A stretch of 64,000 nt of DNA from Lunularia cruciata (GCA_948567375.1 OX419762.1:59315034-59379033); one strand, 5' to 3'. Shown: positions 12,613 to 24,869, counted from the first letter of the stretch. Notes: generated by a model not told the origin, from the sequence alone. Numbers and translations: made by a program.

Positions 12613-15190
12613 CATGATTGAAGCAAGGATGGACTCGGTAGTCCTTAATGTGGGAGAGAGCGGTAGTCAAGTCATTGGAGTTTCTAGTTTGGACGTTAAT
12701 CATCCTCACGCGTCGAGATGTGCTCTCAGATTCAGCTTTCGAGCTATAAGCTGAGTGCTGGACATTGGTGCACCAGCTGTTGAAGGATGTGTGGTCCCTC
12801 ACTCCCGAAGAGAAGAGAGGGTGACGTCCAGATTACCTTCGCTTGTTAAAGACTAAAACCATGAACGCAGTCGCTGATGTCAGCCTGTAATGCAAACGCG
12901 AGTATATGCGTTTTGGATCGACATGTTGAGAGCGACTACTTTTGCCTTATTTCAACTGTCGCAAGTCCAATCGATAACTCATTTTTGTCAAATCAAAGGT
13001 AGAAAAGGACATTTCATTTTGTGAGAGTCGGAATGTAGCCTGAATTTTAGACTCGAAACCTTCCATGTACGCACGCACGTTTATACAATTTGTCAGATCT
13101 AACGACCTTGACGAATTCGATGACCTATAATTTTGCTGTCACTTGTCCGCACACTTCTAGAAACTCGATCTCATCTTAATATGCACTTCCGGTTGCGCAT
13201 TCCTTGAAATTCTTGGACGACCCAACGACCTTCGTTCAGAAACTCGGCGTGACCTACAAGTTATGCTGTCACTCGTTGTGCATGCTCTCGCAATCCTATT
13301 TTGTCTCAAACTGCATTTCTGGATTTTGCATGCCATAATCCTTTGATGGTTGTCGAAAATCCAACTCCAAGAATATCATGAAATATTTAACTGTGATATT
13401 TCCCTCTGAATGTAATGGGTGTCGATATGAGCTTCCATGCCTTAGGTTGCGTATCACCTGGTTGGTTGCGTTGAGAACTTTTCGGAGGATCCGTCCAAAT
13501 GCAACTATTTCCTCGAGCCTTCATGTTGAGCCTTGCGCCACCCTCATTTACTCTCCGAACCCGGTTTGATTTTAGCATACTATCGACGATTCAGGTCTGA
13601 TTAACCCCTGACATCGATGGAATCTGTGTCCTCCAATACGCGAAGAAGCAATTCAAGAACGATCCTTCATGTGCAGCAGCTGCCAAATCTCCCTAGACAA
13701 CCATCGCACTTTCCTCGATCAACGCCACTGGCACTACCAGAAATCATAACCAAATCAGTAGATCTTTTCGCCTCCTATGTGTCAAGGGTATCGTATCGAA
13801 TGTACAATTTCTCGTGGGGCAGTTAATCCTGCATCGATTCGAGAGAAGCACGTGACTAGCTCGTGACCGCTTCTGTCAGTCAGCAAAACCGCGTTACTGT
13901 TTGGCCTCGGTCAATCGCACGCGTGAGCTTATTAATCATGTGGGGGGAACATCGACTTCCCACGCCAGCCATGTCCAAGACAAAAACGACTGCTGTAATC
14001 TTTCGAGAAGAGCGACCAGCTTTACACATAGTTACTGACAGGATACAAGAACTTGAACGGGCTCCCGTCTAAACTTCCGTTCTTCACTCCTTGGAGACTC
14101 CCGAGAAGCGAAACGGAGGCAATGACAGTAAGCTTTTCGTCTTTTTACTGCGAACCACTAGAAAGAGTCGATTCTTAATGCTTCTGCCGTTCGAGTTAAC
14201 CGACACAAGTCAGGTCAATAATCTGAACTCTACCGTATGCAGGACAAGAACAAAAGGACTGACGTCTCAATTTTAGTTCCATTACGTGAAGATATAAGGT
14301 CTTGTCCGGTCAGAAGGTACACGACTTCTAGGTCCAAATCAGCCATCAACTCTCTCGATGTATCCAACCCTTTCCTTCGTCTTTCCTCTGTCAATTAAGC
14401 CTCTTACTTTCACCAAGAGTTCACCAGCAATGTCTCATTTGATCGAGGACTTTCAAATGTATGCTCACCTGTTGTTGTCTAGAGAAGTGAGATTTCCTCT
14501 TTCCCAAGGCCATCGACATCTACCACCTCACCACCAAAGTTTTACCAATTCCTTCAGCCCGAAGCACAAGGTACAGCATTTTCACGTCCAATTCAGCCAT
14601 CCTTCTTTTCTTCTTGCAGCTCCTGCAACACTAGTGGTCAATGCCAGAACGCAGGAATGTGCGTCCAAAGACAATCAATAGGACAGAGGTGACGGGAGAA
14701 AGGTCCATAGAAAGACTTGGATGCTTATATTTGTATACTGATGTGGAGGTCTTTGTCAGCCTTGCCTGCAGAAGCTAGTGTAGAAGAAGAATCAGAGTCT
14801 GTCTTACTCGCCTTCCATAGGCTCCTCACTGATCTACACATATGGCAGTCGGTCAAAGGCTCTACAGCCGCTGGACCATTCATTCATTACTGCTAATATT
14901 CCATATCAAGCTGTACTTAACACAAGTTTTTAATTGCATTTACTGGTGCTCTTCTTCGGTAGGTGAAAGAAAATCTCAAACATACGTATGGTATATGTGT
15001 AGACTGATGATTGATTGGTTTACTATGGTTCCCGGCATCTGATTTCTCCCACACGGTAGTTGTTGGGTCCATAGAGGCCTGTTTAGTTTAGTGCTCCAGC
15101 TGTATTGGTTGCTATAGATTGTGATATTGAATTTCTTTTGTTATTTTGTTCTTCTGTTATAGGCTAACAAAATGATTAGGGAGAAGAAAC
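12613..15190. other. 3' UTR and intergenic sequence after the BZR1-domain gene
   Basis: Intermediate-GC DNA with only short frames on both strands (for example 13378-13569, 14358-14681), none with a recognisable domain. I looked specifically for beta-amylase exons because of the BZR1 domain type and saw none. The first few hundred bases are probably 3' UTR. Confidence 0.5.
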
Positions 15191-15222
15191 ACTCGCCTCC
15201 ACTAATAAGTTCCGAAGTTTTG

Positions 15223-15445
15223 GTAAGCGTTGAAGTTTAAGCTCTATCTCTAAACTTCATGGCTTCCCAAAACTTCCCTTAGTGCCACAATGAGAGGAGC
15301 GGGGTTCAGAAGAGGAGATAAAGGTCCTCTTCTGAACCACGCCTCTTCTCTTCTCTTCATAGGCTAGACGCATGTACCGCTTGAAGTTTGACGTCTAGCC
15401 TCAAAGTTCAAGGCTTCCCAAAACTTCCTTCAGTGCCACGATAGG
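15223..15445. repeat. Direct repeats flanking a strong hairpin
   Basis: Two imperfect copies of about 65 bp (from about 15230 and about 15380) share GGCTTCCCAAAACTTCC and AGTGCCAC. Between them, 15292-15316 and 15325-15350 are near-perfect inverted arms containing GGTTCAGAAGAGGA and TCCTCTTCTGAACC, separated by 8 nt. The layout resembles a fold-back/MITE remnant or a small hairpin RNA locus; neither is proven. Confidence 0.6.
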
Positions 15446-17019
15446 CTGTACCAACTGTAATTTACGGCTTGATGGGATCCTTCGTGTGTTCTATGTGGTC
15501 GTCTTTTTCTCAATTTACACGTGTTGGGAGAGTTTAGTCATTTTAGCTGAACTTCACTAGTGCAAGATAGCGATCTTATTGAGTGGATATTATGATTCTC
15601 TCGTATCCTTCGATATTGGAATGATAGAACACTCCAAAGTTTACCATTTCTAGTCTATTTAACATAAGTTAGCTTCCTTTTAGTCATGTTTGAGAAATAT
15701 TATAAACTATCGATGTAAGTATAGAGTTTAATAATTGGATATAGTATATCTGATACATTTTTTCTCATTCCTCTTTGCCGATTATGACATATGCAGTTAT
15801 GAAAGATTGAGGAAAATAAAATAGATAGGAAAATGTTGATTTAGTAACCAAGTAGGATAGAAGTAAAATGCTTTCTCCTACTTCTCAAGTGATCTTGATT
15901 TTGACACAAATAGATATTTCAAGCTCATTTGAAAATATTCCATTGAACAAAATAACAGCATCATTGTAATACTCCACCACATTATATTGAAAATGGGGCA
16001 TTTTGGAGAATACTTGTTTTATAGTAGAGCATTATGGAAAATCCCCCCTACAAAGATGCATATTATATGATCAATGTAAACATTAGAATAGACTAAATTG
16101 TTAAAAAATTAGTGTACACAACTTCTGTAGGCATGAGATCTAGCATCTTTAACATAAAACATTCATAGGTGCAATCGATTACTTCGATCCATTACACTAG
16201 TCCAAAATTTACACTTACAATAAGTGCAACGGTGTAGTTTGTCTTCTATATCAAATGTCAATAGCGTGAAATGTCAAATGTCAAATTCTTTGTTACTAAG
16301 CGGAATGACTAAGATATAGTTTAAAATATTTTCTTATGTGCATCTAGCCTATCTATTTGGATCTTATATTTTATTCACCTCAGCTCAACCCTATGGAAAT
16401 ATTGACTGCTTCATGGCATAATCAGACAAGGATGACAATAACGAAATAGAATTTCCTTTTTGTACGATCAATGATGAAGAAAGTTGTATATTTACTTATA
16501 TTTATTTAGTTTCATCCTAACAATACATGTACAAGACTGAACTTACCGTTGCAAAGGTTTTTCATACTTAGTTCTCCTTTAAGTAATTAACATGGTAAGA
16601 ATTGTACTTACAAAATTTTAATTACATTTTAATCAATTTTTAAGTATCTAGTTTTGGGTAATAATGTTTTTGTTTTAGCTTCTTTTCTTTTATTCGATAA
16701 GAGGCAAATTCCCTCCACAAGCAGCCCTAGTATGTAAAACCTATAAAATGAGATTCATCAAACTACGGACATGTAATATATATAAAATTACATTTTATAT
16801 ATATAATGGTTCCTTGATATATTTTAGTTGTGACAATTCCTTGTGTAGAGGAATTTTTTGGTTTTCATTTGTAGTATGAACAACTTGCAATTCTGATTAG
16901 GCCTAATGAAATAGTATTCAATGTCTTGGAGGAGCATTAAATTGTCCTATATGAAAGCTAAAATCCCATGTAAAGATGCAGAGATGAATGTTATTATAAC
17001 GAGGAACTTGAGATTTCAA
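15446..17019. other. AT-rich intergenic DNA left of the gypsy element
   Basis: Composition drops to AT-rich from about 15.6 kb. No gene, RNA gene or element end is recognised. The last four bases of the flank before the element, AAGA (17020-17023), are duplicated at the right end of the element. Confidence 0.6.
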
Positions 17020-17023
17020 AAGA

Positions 17024-17468
17024 TGTCGCGCCATTTGTAGTTCAGCATCTAGATGCTCGGACATTGGAGTTCCAGTGAGGGTAGTTAGAGTTATTCTAGC
17101 AGTTTCTCAGGGACTACTTTCCGACGGTTAGATTTCGTGTTCGGGGTACTGACTTCACGGTGGGGCCCACCGTCGCTTTGCACCGTCGAGTGTGTCGTCA
17201 GCGGGACCGTTAGGGTTTCAGGGCTAGCTCGAGTCCAAGGGGTATAGTTTTGAAGTGAGCTCCAGAGAGCTCACTTCTTTGATGTTGAGCCTTCGAGTTC
17301 CTGGCTATGGTGGACAGAGGCCGGCGAGCGTCACCTGGATTCTCTATGCTTGAGTGGGTGTGGCTTGATTGTAATCAGTGCCCAGTTGTTGGTAGTTTAT
17401 AGAGTGACAGATCAAGTACTGATCTGAGTTGAGTTGAGTTGAGTTGAGAGTGTTAAGCAATCTGATTA
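17024..17468 (+). repeat. Left terminal repeat, part B only
   Basis: The 445-bp block is closely similar to 26403-26851 and to 26963-28102 (the latter interrupted). It starts TGTCGCGCCATTTG and ends AATCTGATTA. Near its end is a GAGTT pentamer array with more copies here than in the right-hand versions. Unlike an ordinary 5' LTR it lacks the A segment found on the right. Confidence 0.85.
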
Positions 17469-18179
17469 CATCAGAGAAGTGAAGTCAGGGGGAAATCGGG
17501 TGCAGGAACGTTGAGTGTTGGTGGTATCTCCAAGCTCGGTGGATCGTGGTAGCTCGATTCAGGTTCTGTGTTTCCCTAGTGTGCAGAAGCTCGTGTAGTT
17601 GATGCAAATTTGGCAGTTAGGCGGACGGTGTGCGGAAGCGCTGGCCAAATTTCGAGCAAAGAAGGAGCAATTTTTGAGCAGTGTTGTGATTTTGAGCTCA
17701 GGAGGTGAAGGCAGGACCAATTTGCTGCGAGTTGGGCTCAGAAAGTGAAATTGAAGGTGGAGTTGGAAAGCTCTTCTCATGCAATTGTGATTTGGAAAAA
17801 ACCCGTTTTGTCAATTTGGCTCGAGTGGAAAGTTAGCGGGGGATTTGGCGGACATCCATCTTTAGGGTTTACGTCAGATTTTACGTCAGATTTTACGTCA
17901 GATTTTGGGCCAGAATTGGAGGAGTTTTGCTGTTTGGCCAGATTTGGAGAAGTTTTGCTAGTTTGGAGGAGTTTTGCAGATTTGGAGAAGTTTCACCAAT
18001 TTTGGAGGAGGTTCAAAGTGGCAACAAGAAAGGCCTCATTTGGCTGAATTTTGGCATTTCGAGGCATAGGGCTGTGGGCTATGAGAGGCTACGAAGGCCT
18101 AGAAGGGCCAGCAAGCCAGCTTGCTGGCGTGAGACTAGCTAGTTTAGAGTAGATCTTGGTCATTGGTTGGCAAAATCTG

Positions 18180-18295
18180 CCTTTCTTGCTAGATTGTGCG
18201 CAATAGGGTTTGACCCCTAGATCTCTTGTTCCTAGACTGGTGCCCTAGCCAACTGGTCCACCCTCACTTGTTGTCCTAGTGACTGCGCCACTGTT
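18180..18295 (-). repeat. tRNA-like / SINE-like segment in the element leader
   Basis: Read on the minus strand it contains an A-box-like TGGACCAGTTGG, the phrase CTAGGGCACCAGTCTAGG and a B-box/T-arm-like TAGGGGTCAAACCCTA (5-bp stem, 6-nt loop). Spacing is close to that of a tRNA, as in tRNA-derived SINEs. A complete cloverleaf with acceptor stem could not be drawn, so a functional tRNA is unlikely. Confidence 0.35.
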
Positions 18296-18401
18296 ATCTA
18301 TACACATGTAGCTTTGGCTAGGAGAGGTAGTTTGATCCCATTCGTGGTGATCCTGGTAGCTTAGGACTTAGATACGAACTACTCTTATGTCAAATGCCAA
18401 A

Positions 18402-18416
18402 TGGTGGCAGAGTCAG
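18402..18416 (+). promoter_or_regulatory. Candidate primer binding site
   Basis: TGGTGGCAGAGTCAG resembles the plant initiator-Met tRNA complement TGGTATCAGAGC (nine of twelve positions). It lies 934 bp inside the left B repeat rather than next to it, which fits the other irregularities of the ends. Weak evidence by itself. Confidence 0.35.
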
Positions 18417-21400
18417 TCCCGTGTTGTGTTATGAGATGGAGGGTTTTCGTTTAGATTTCTTGTGATTGGATCCCCTCCATTCTCTGCTTCCTGTTTGTGC
18501 ACCACGTTTGTGTGAGGTGCCTGACTTTTGAGCGTTGGTGCTCTGGTGTGCTCTCGGTGGTGAGGCTGGAGTGATGACCAGTCAGACTACCTTTGTTTCT
18601 CTCCGGTGAGGCAGGAAGTGATGACCTGCAGACCGTGAGAGTGCGTGTTATGATGGCAGGTTATAGGTTGCCCTTCTCCTAGTGTAGTTATCTCGGTTAG
18701 AGTTACATTAGTGGGTGGTGTTTAGTTAGTGTTGGCACGCGGTGGTGTTGGCACTTGGTGGGGTACTTGCGGTTGCGACTTGCGGTTGCAGTTGGTGGTT
18801 CGGGTTTGCTGTTGCAGTTACGTGGTCACGACGGAGTTCTTTGGAGATTCTAGAGGAGTTAGCCCTGCAGTACGCAGTGGGTTTACTCGGAGTGGTGCTC
18901 GGTATCAGCCGGTATCTCAGGTCCCAGTGAGGGAGGAGATTGACTCTGAGTTGGAGTTCGACACAGGAGCTGATTCAGTTGAGAGTGCACTTGGTGTGTC
19001 CACAACGTTGTTGTGGGACATGGACAAGATTTATGGGGCCTCCAAAGGCCCTAGGCGTTACTCTGGTACAGTGGGTACCATTGAGTTGGATGACTTCATC
19101 TAGGAGTTCGATAGTTGGTGTGATCTGCAGCAGATGCGGAACCCGACTTTGTTCATACCCTTCATGGCATGGAAGGGGTTGTTTCAGCACTTAGAGGGTC
19201 CACCAATGGACAACTACCATGAGTTCAGGAGAGCTCATTTGGAGGAGATTGAGTTATGGAGACAGTATTGGTCTCCACACTATGTCTCCATCACTTCAGG
19301 CTCGGTGGCCAGGAGTAGATCGGCTGTACCTACGAGTTCTAGCTCGAGTAGTGTTGGTGGAGCTAGTGGAGGTGCACTAGCTGGAGATAGTGCTACTACG
19401 AGTGGAGGTACCGCTGCAGGAGGTGGTGTGGTACCGGGGTTTAACCCCATGGTGGAGTTCTTCCTATATTTGAGGCAGAACTACCAGGGAGTGCGGATTG
19501 ACAAGCTGAGGAGCTTGCAGGAGTTCCAGCGGAAGGCTGGAGAGAGCCTCCGCGAGGCATATACTCACATGAGGTGGCTGATCAGTTTCACTCAAGGAGT
19601 TACTGAGGCCCAGGCAGTCCAGTTTTGGTATGGGATACTGGACAGGGAGTTGCGACGTAGAGTTCGTGATGCTACGTTGTTGCAGGCTACTTCGCCCACT
19701 TTGGTAGTAGTCTTTGGTTTGGCTGAGCGTATTGAGCTCAACATGGTGGAGGAGAGAGTGGTGACAGCTGGATTTGGTAGGGAGACCTCATCCACGGTTG
19801 TGACTTCTTCTAGAGTGCAGCAGAGTGCACCATGCCCAGTTGGTTTTCGAGGACAAGGTGGACAGCCCAGATCCTATGGAGCGAGTGGAGGACCTAGTGG
19901 AGTTAGACCCTTACCCTCATTTTTGAGTCAGCAGTAGCCAGTGAGTGGTGGTGTTGCTTGTTGGACTTGTGGTGGACCTCACCATAGGAGAGAGTGTACT
20001 CAGGGCAGTGGACCTGATACCTCTGGTGCATCACAGCCAGCACAGAGGCAGTGTGAGCATTGCCACAGATTTGGTCACACTAGTGACCGGTGTTTTGACC
20101 TACACCCGGAGTTACGGAGTGGTAGGGCTGCTATGACAGGTAGTAGAGGAGCTCCAGTTCATGGAGGACGAGGTGGTAGAGGTGGTAGTAGAGGATCTAC
20201 ACCTAGTAGGGGTGCAGTACTTGCCCTTACTTTTGACACAGCTATGGCTACTTGGATTGAGCAGTTGGAGCAGAGATTGGCTAGTATGGCTATTGCTCAG
20301 AGGAGATCAGATTCGGGTGTTGAGGCTTCCACCTCATATGCTGGTGATAGAGATGCTTTGGACTTCATGTGCAGAGCAGCACAGGTGGATGCATCTGCAG
20401 TAGTGACTAGGAGTGCAGTACGTGCTCCAGAGCCTAGAGGAGCATCAATGGAGTTGGACGCACAAAGAGGAGAGGTTGGGAGACAGGTCACACTTCCCCA
20501 GTCTTTCACGCTATCTGAGGCATTGCAGACGACATCCATGGTTCCTAGACGTCCCAATGCAAGTGTGGTAGGTGGTGATGGAGTACCTGATGGAGTACCT
20601 GCTAGTCAGCCACCTGCTACTACACAGACTGAGTCTAGCATGATGTTGGGGGCGGCTCAGCTGATTATGCGGCATCCTTTATTTTCAGCCAATGACATGT
20701 TTACATTGGGAGTTGACCCAGCCCCAATGTTCCGGTTGGCTGCCACATTGTGTGAGAGTAGGGATGGTGCAGTTCCTACTACTAGAGCAGAGGTGGTTGG
20801 TAGTGGAGCTGACTTTGTTGAGGAGCATGGGATCCGTTCAGCGACCAGTGGTTTATGGCAGGCAGCAGCGGCTAGACTAGAGGAGTTGCCAGCTAGACCG
20901 GCCTTTGAGAGAGCGCGGTTTACACCTGGTGTTGTCTTATTGGATAACCAGAGGGGGATTTTTTGTTTGGTGGGACCTTCAGGGAAGGTCTATACACCAC
21001 AGAGAGTCTTGTTAGACTCGGGTGCGTAGCCCCTTATGTTGGGGAAGGCTGCAGTTGTCGGTCTAGAGTTACGGAAGACCGATGTGGAGAGGTGTCCATT
21101 TCAGATCCAGACATCTCTTGGTGGTGGTTCGACACAGTACATCACACGTGGAGAGCTTGTTGTCCAGGTTCAGCCTGGTCATCCGACTGATAGCTCGGTG
21201 GTGAGAGCTCAGGCTATTGCGATGATAGCTGAGTCATATGATGTGCTAGTTGGGGGAGCAGTGTTATACCCTATGGGTTTCAGCATTGACTATTGGGAGG
21301 AGACAGCCTCTTATAGACCTGGTTGGCAGTCTGGTGAGGGACGGGTATGTCGCCTACCAGTACGCTTCAATAGTGGCAGTCTTGGCTCACTACAGTCCGG

Positions 21401-21639
21401 GACCATGGCAGCATCAGTTTTAGCTTTCAGCGGTGCAGTTACTAGGCCTGGTGACTTGTTGGAGGGGAACGCCCATGCAGAGGATACTCCAGTACCAGAG
21501 GAGATCACTCGGCTATGGAGTATGAGTGGGATTGTTCCATCCACCTTGGATGTTCCATTGTGGAGTTCAGAGGAGGCATTGCAGCAGCATGCGGATCAGT
21601 TGGTGCAGCAGGCTTGGAGTGGAGCCTTCGTACCATCAG

Positions 21640-22690
21640 GGGATGAGTGTGACGATGAGCCTCTAGAGGTGATTGCTTTGACACCTCTGGATACCACACT
21701 CATTGCTTGGCAGTATCCAGTAGAGGGGATATGTCTATTGGAGTTGTTTGGTGGGATCAGCACCGGACTAGCTGCGGTGTTACAGGCGGGTATCCGAGTA
21801 CAGACGTACTTGTATGTAGAGAGAGATGAGACTGCTAGGCGAGTCTCTCTACATCATGTGGCACACTTGGCCTATCGGTATCCAGATTTATTACCGATGT
21901 CAGGAGTCAGAGGTTACCAGAAGGCCTTACCAGGAGACATTTCCTTACTGGGGGCGCATGACCTAGAGAGACATGGACCTATTCACTTGGTGATTTCTGG
22001 ATGGCCATGTCAGGGACATACACATGCGGGCCGTGGTTTGGGTCTTCAGGATCCTCATTTAGGTGTGTTTTGGGAGATGTTACGGATATTACGACATCTC
22101 CAGGTTCATCAGTCTGTTTCTCTAGCTTACCTTTTGGAGAACGTTCCTTTGTTGGGTGATTCTTGCACTAGAGTGGTGGCGAGTACACATCAGGTCCATT
22201 CTTGGATGGGACCTGTTGTATTGTTAGATGCAGCCAGAGTGGGATCACGGGCTCATCATCTTCGTCTTTGGTGGACAAACCTTTTACCCAGAGAGGTTCT
22301 ACAGCGTAGTTATGATGGGATTCAGCGACTTGACCACATCCTTGTTGATGATATCTTGGATGTTGGGCGTCAGTCTCAGATAGTGGTAGTGGCTGATAGG
22401 TCACCTATGGCAATGGTGAACCTAGTTGGACAGCCTAGAGCTGCATTTCCCACACTCATGAGTTTCCCAGGCTCTCATGCTTTTTGAGAGGGAGGACCTG
22501 GACTTGTTTGGGATTCACAATTACAATAGTTGGTGGAGCCCAATGCTGATGAGAGAGAGCGGGCGATGGGTTTTTGCACCGGTATTACCGCTGTTCCAGC
22601 AGTGTCAAAGGCATCCAGGCGTCAGGTGTTAGGTCAGGCTATGGACTTGAACTGTTTGACCTGGATTGTGAGCCTTGGTTTGGCAGAGCA
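21640..22690 (+). other. DNMT3-like C5-cytosine DNA methyltransferase module inside gag-pol
   Basis: Motif I is LLELFGGISTGL (21732-21770), matching the AdoMet-binding loop of C5-cytosine methyltransferases. Motif IV is SGWPCQG with the catalytic Cys codon at 22008-22010. Motif VI is ENV at 22137-22145. Motif VIII-like sequence is DAARVGSRAHHLRLWWTNL at about 22228-22284. Motif X-like sequence is QVLGQAMDLNC at about 22623-22655. Motif order I-IV-VI-VIII-X is canonical, unlike the permuted order of plant DRM enzymes, so DNMT3-like is the better label. It lies between protease and RT in the same frame, so it would be released from the polyprotein. Stops at 22485 and 22527 fall between motifs VIII and X. 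Predicted role: de novo methylation of DNA, possibly of the element's own cDNA or target; that is inference. Confidence 0.88.
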
Positions 22691-23120
22691 GCGTAGGATG
22701 CACTTGATAGGCATCACCACTTGGACACTTGTGAGCCCTGTGCCTATCGAGACGATTCAGGCACATGCTGGGGGCGATGGACCGAGTGGACATGGTATTC
22801 TTGGGACACATCCAGTAGCTACTAGGGAGAGTGGTCTACTTGGAGTCCATCCAGGTGAGCGTGGGCTACTTGGATTACACCCTTGGTCCACATGGGATGC
22901 AGCCAGAGGACGTATGGAGCTTGCAGCCAGAGTGGAGGGAGTTTTTCACACAGAGGTTGGGACCTCTAGTGGTCGGGAGCATGACACCATTGCTCCCAAG
23001 GGCCCAGTGTAGCAGCCAGTCAGTACGTCTCCCACTCCTACTACAGTTACAGAGGATACTTGGGAGCCAGATCTTGGACCCAAGCTTACTAGAGAGGAAA
23101 GACGGAGGGTTTGGAGGTTC

Positions 23121-24500
23121 TTGAGGAGTCACACAAGTTGTTTTGCCTTCAGTATGAAGGATTTGGGTGCTCTGAAGGGACTTGGTATACGGATTGAGCT
23201 GACTAGCGACACACCAGTTTTCCGACGTCCTTATCGATATAGTGATATGGAGAGGACATTGATTCAGAGCCGGAGTAGTGACCTTTTTGAGGCTGGTTTG
23301 GTGGAGATTTCACATGGAGAGTATGCATCAGCGACAGTGATGCCAGCCAAGAAGGATATGCATGGCAACTATACAGATAGGCGGATGTGTGGAGATTACC
23401 GTCCTATCAACCGATAGACCAGGGCTGATCGGTATGCCATGCCTACACCGGAGGAGATTTTTGATGCGATTGGGCATGCAAAGGTCTTCAGTACTTTGGA
23501 TCTTCGAGCAGGATATCATTAGTTGCCGATCAGGGAGGAAGATAAGTCCAAGACATCATTTTGGGCTATTGATCCTCACGGCAAGGATGTGTTATATCAG
23601 TGGAGGTTCTTACCATTTGGGTTGAAGAACGCTCCTGCTGAGTTCCAAAGGGTCATGGATAGGATCCTAACTGGACTGGATTTTGCTCGATGCTATATTG
23701 ATGACATTTTGGTGTATAGCACTACTGTGGAGGAGCATGAGCGACAGTTGTTGGAGGTGTTTGAGAGGTTGAGATCTCATGGACTCAAACTACATCCTGG
23801 GAAGTGTAGGTTCTTCCATGAGCAGGTTGAGTATTTGGGTCACACTATCTACCCCGGAGGACTTGGTGTTCAACAGACCAAGGTGGAGGCTATTGCACGT
23901 ATTCCTCGGCCTACGGATGTGAGCAGAGTGCGAGCATTCCTTGGGTTGGCGAACTTCTATCGCCGCTATGTTAGAGGATTTAGTGCCATTGCCAAGGCCT
24001 TGACGAAGCTGACCAAGCTTACACAGGAGTGGTGTTGGGGAGATAAGCAGGAGAGAGCTTTTGTAGAGCTCAAAGAGAGGTTGACATCTGCTCCTATTTT
24101 GAGGAGACCGATCAGGGGACGACCATTTCAGGTTCACACTGATTGGAGTATGTTGGGGCTTGGAGCGGTGCTCACCCAACATGATGATGAGGAGAAGGAG
24201 TTTGTGGTGGCCTATGCTAGTCGCTCCAACAATTCAGCGGAGGTGAAGTATAGTTCATATGAGGGAGAGTGCTTGGCAGCAGTTTGGGCAGTAGCACATT
24301 TCCGATGTTACCTATTTGGTAACCCCTTCACTCTCATCACTGATCATCAGCCGCTGAAGTGGTTGATGGAGTCCGACAAGCTTTCAGGGAAGCTTGCACG
24401 ATGGGCTCTGATTTTACAGGAGTATGATTTCACGGTTGTTCACAGACCTGGAGTGGTGAACCGTGATGCAGATGGGTTGAGTAGAAACCCATGTCCCAGC
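23121..24500 (+). other. Reverse transcriptase and RNase H region of the gypsy element
   Basis: The RT palm begins near ALKGLGIRIELTSDTPVFRR, shows FSTLDLRAGYH before a TAG at 23520, then FLPFGLKNAPAEFQRVMDRI and the catalytic YIDD (23694-23705). RNase H follows with TDWSMLGLGAVL, YEGECLAAVWAV and TDHQPLKWLM, giving the expected D-E-D acidic set. The order RT-RNase H-integrase marks Ty3/gypsy rather than Ty1/copia. Stops at 23415 and 23520 would truncate RT before its active site unless read through. Confidence 0.92.
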
Positions 24501-24869
24501 CAGCAGGATCAGACCGGAGCACGTTGGCATGGTGAGACAGATGAGGAGATGGTGCCAGGTTGGCATGCATCAGCCTTTCTGTGTATATTTGCAGAGACAT
24601 TGGTGGTATCTCTCTCAGTGCATACAGGAGGAGTTATTGAGGTCACAGATCCAGAGAGTGAAGATATTGGTACAGTTCAGCGAGACATTCATGATGATGT
24701 CTTAGTGATGGACTATCTTCGCACTGGTGTTGTGGGTGGCACAGTTGGGGCCAAGGAGAGAGACCGTGTTCTTCAGCGAGCCAGACGGTTCAGATTGGAG
24801 GGTAGACACCTTTTGCGTGTATGGGAGGATGGTAGAGTGCGAGTAGTACCACTTCCATCACAGAGACCA

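Larger units (their letters stand above)
17469..18728 (+). other. 5' leader of the gypsy element
   Basis: About 1.26 kb separates the left repeat from the gag frame. It holds a 12-bp tandem repeat ACGTCAGATTTT in three copies (about 17871-17906), then four to five degenerate 19-bp repeats of the type GGAGAAGTTTTGC (about 17918-18012), a tRNA-like segment on the minus strand and a primer-binding-site-like sequence at 18402. No tRNA 3'-end complement directly follows the B repeat, where a primer binding site would normally be. Confidence 0.6.

Noticed and set aside
12613-15190. Possible beta-amylase exons after the BZR1 domain
   Set aside because: No amylase signature in any frame on the plus strand; the frames present are short and unrelated.
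17745-18142. ORFs in the gypsy leader (FTSD repeats)
   Set aside because: The apparent protein repeat is just translation of the 12-bp tandem DNA repeat; not in frame with gag.
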